Shown here one piece after another: positions 62,651 through 64,000 of a stretch of 64,000 nucleotides of DNA (its first letter is position 1; every line of letters starts with the position of its first letter). Source of the stretch: Rotaria sordida (taxonomy: Eukaryota; Rotifera; Eurotatoria; Philodinida; Philodinidae). A program made the position numbers and the translations under genes. The DNA is taken from contig CAJNOL010001077.1 of the NCBI GenBank assembly GCA_905250125.1, forward strand, positions 1 to 64,000, in the 5' to 3' direction. The notes below the pieces were generated by a model. That model was given only the letters and a program-made list of their open reading frames with translations. It was not told the DNA's origin and made no database searches.

Positions 62651-62667
62651 TGGGTGTGGGTGTGGGT
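62651..62667. repeat. Telomere-like tract F at the LamG/arm junction
   Basis: TGGGTGTGGGTGTGGGT sits between the truncated LamG pseudogene and the right inverted arm. Confidence 0.7.
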
Positions 62668-63106
62668 CTTGGAACTCTCTGATTCTGAAACACAATATTA
62701 GACGCCTTGTGTTAACATGGACGTCTTAGACTTAAAAAAAAGACGCGATTTCGACTAATATTAGCTTTATAAAACTTCACCTACCAGATGCTATATTATA
62801 TCCAAATAGTATATTTTGTTCAGCTTTTAATTCTCTATCTTCTGATATATAATGTGAAAAATGTCGGTGATCTGTTGAGACGCAATCTGGCATCATTTTA
62901 TTAGAGCATTTTTTTAGTGTTTCTTTCTATTAAAGTCATGATAGTGCTAAAAGTTGATCTTGACTAACTTTTCAAAGGAAAAGTATTAGAAGCTAAAATT
63001 TTGAGGTTGGTGGTTTCGGATATTGAAGCACTGAATGAGCGAAAAAAATTGAAAACTCTTTTTGTACCAAGTACCACGTATACTTGATGGTCTCACGAAT
63101 TTTCTC
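62668..63106. mobile_element. Right arm of TTAA-flanked inverted repeat
   Basis: Inverted partner of 54705-55152, ending at TTAA (63107-63110). The inner end stops abruptly at tract F, 200 bp earlier than the left arm. The outer end (GAGAAAATTCG in reverse) is slightly diverged from the left arm. Confidence 0.72.
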
Positions 63107-63110
63107 TTAA

Positions 63111-63722
63111 TTTTTCTTGCTTTCAGAAATAAAAAATTTATGAATAATTTTACGTATAAATGATTCTTACGTTGTTGTTTTTCAAATATCGCGATTAATC
63201 GTCAAAATTTACGCGATTTTTACGACATAGGTAAAGCCTTTGGTAGTATATCAACAATGTCTACGATGAGTAATGGCTGTAACTCGATCACAAACAGCCG
63301 CAGGTACTAAAATAGTGCTATATTCTGTGCCTGCGTTGATGGCGCTAAGTTTTACAGATCGTATTTCACAAAATACCAAGCATGAAAAATCTTTAAAAAC
63401 TTTACCTTGGAAAAGAAAGAGGTCCTCTTATGTCTGAAACAAATGTCGGATTTCAGTTGAATATATTGTGTTTTAATGAGCATAATCAACTGTTGATATT
63501 GATGAAAAAAGAATACATAAGCTGTATGTTCTTCTCTATTGGTCGAAATTTATGAATTCTTCAATTATGAACAAATATTCAAAATATACATATAATGCTA
63601 ATTTTCCTTTGATTAGCATAAGCAAACCCATTTTTTTTTGGTTAAAATTGTCTCAATACGCACATTTATATCTGTCAGAGAAAAAAAAACAAGACGAAAA
63701 AACAAAAAAAAAAGAAAACATT
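63111..63722. other. Intergenic, no gene seen
   Basis: AT-rich spacer between the right arm and the last gene. A hydrophobic 65-codon frame at 63552-63749 has no support. Confidence 0.45.
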
Positions 63723-63985
63723 TCATGTCGATCCTTTTGTTGTTTGTAATGGTTTATAATGTTGAATTCCTTGTAGAAAAATATCTTTAACTGATTGTAT
63801 TGTTTCATTATATAATTTTAAATCTTCTTCTTTAGCATCTAACATTGATTTAAGTGTATTTTTAAGTGCATCATTTTCTTCTGTTTTAAGTGTTAAACGC
63901 ATTTCAAGTTCTTCAATTGTTTCATGATTATCTGATTGTGCAGATGATGATTTTGGTAATGATGGCATTGATCCACGTCCTTTTA
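63723..63985 (-). CDS. Last exon of a coiled-coil protein gene (partial)
   Basis: The exon enters through CTCTATAG at 63986 and reads KGRGSMPSLPKSSSAQSDNH. A predicted coiled coil follows (TIEELEMRLTLKTEENDALK through LKSMLDAKEEDLKLYNETIQ), ending FLQGIQHYKPLQTTKGST-stop. Heptad-like leucine spacing and high Glu/Lys content support the coiled coil. The rest of the gene lies beyond the right edge of the window. Family not identified; centrosomal or scaffold coiled-coil proteins are possible. Confidence 0.6.
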
Positions 63986-64000
63986 CTATAGAGAAAAATA

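Overview
The window is AT-rich eukaryotic DNA. Genes are split by short introns (mostly 50-100 bp, GT...AG) and separated by long AT-rich, transposon-laden spacers. Several features point to a bdelloid rotifer: an F-box protein of the style common in those genomes, LamG and CTLD-EGF membrane proteins, and tracts of a TGTGGG/CCCACA hexamer, which I recall as the bdelloid telomere repeat. This assignment is inference; I could not run a search. A 100-N assembly gap lies at 35040-35139.

Layout. 1-12.2 kb: a synaptophysin/synaptogyrin-like gene (-), a TGF-beta type I receptor-like Ser/Thr kinase gene (+) with unusual kinase motifs, and a nuclear receptor gene (+) with a CESCKAFFRRN DNA-binding domain. 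13-20.6 kb: a 1.46-kb palindromic transposon flanked by TTAA, an APH-type phosphotransferase pseudogene, the 3' end of an unidentified gene, and a CheD/NTAN1-like gene (-) split in an exon by a 943-bp palindromic element. 22.3-28.1 kb: a four-exon F-box gene (-). 28.1-34.6 kb: mostly repeats plus a tRNA-Ala(TGC). 34.7-49.4 kb: two paralogous CTLD-EGF-TM genes (+) bracketing a STRA6-like multipass protein gene (+). The first CTLD gene carries a decayed piggyBac transposase in a long intron. 51.4-52.9 kb: a complete PKA catalytic subunit gene (+).

54.7-63.1 kb is the strangest part. Two arms of the same TTAA-flanked repeat family face each other across 8.4 kb. Between them are six tracts of telomere-like hexamer repeats, several in G-strand-then-C-strand order. 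The interval also holds an intronless gene of unknown function with visibly higher GC, a Ly6/uPAR-like gene, and a LamG pseudogene whose 5' side is cut off at a telomere-like tract. It looks like a subtelomeric or break-repaired mosaic, or the cargo of a large inverted-repeat element. The window ends in the last exon of a coiled-coil protein gene (-).

Most genes here are unrelated neighbours; I see no operon-like logic. The recurring theme is palindromic non-autonomous transposons with TA, TTAA or 8-bp target duplications, sitting in introns, spacers and in one case an exon.
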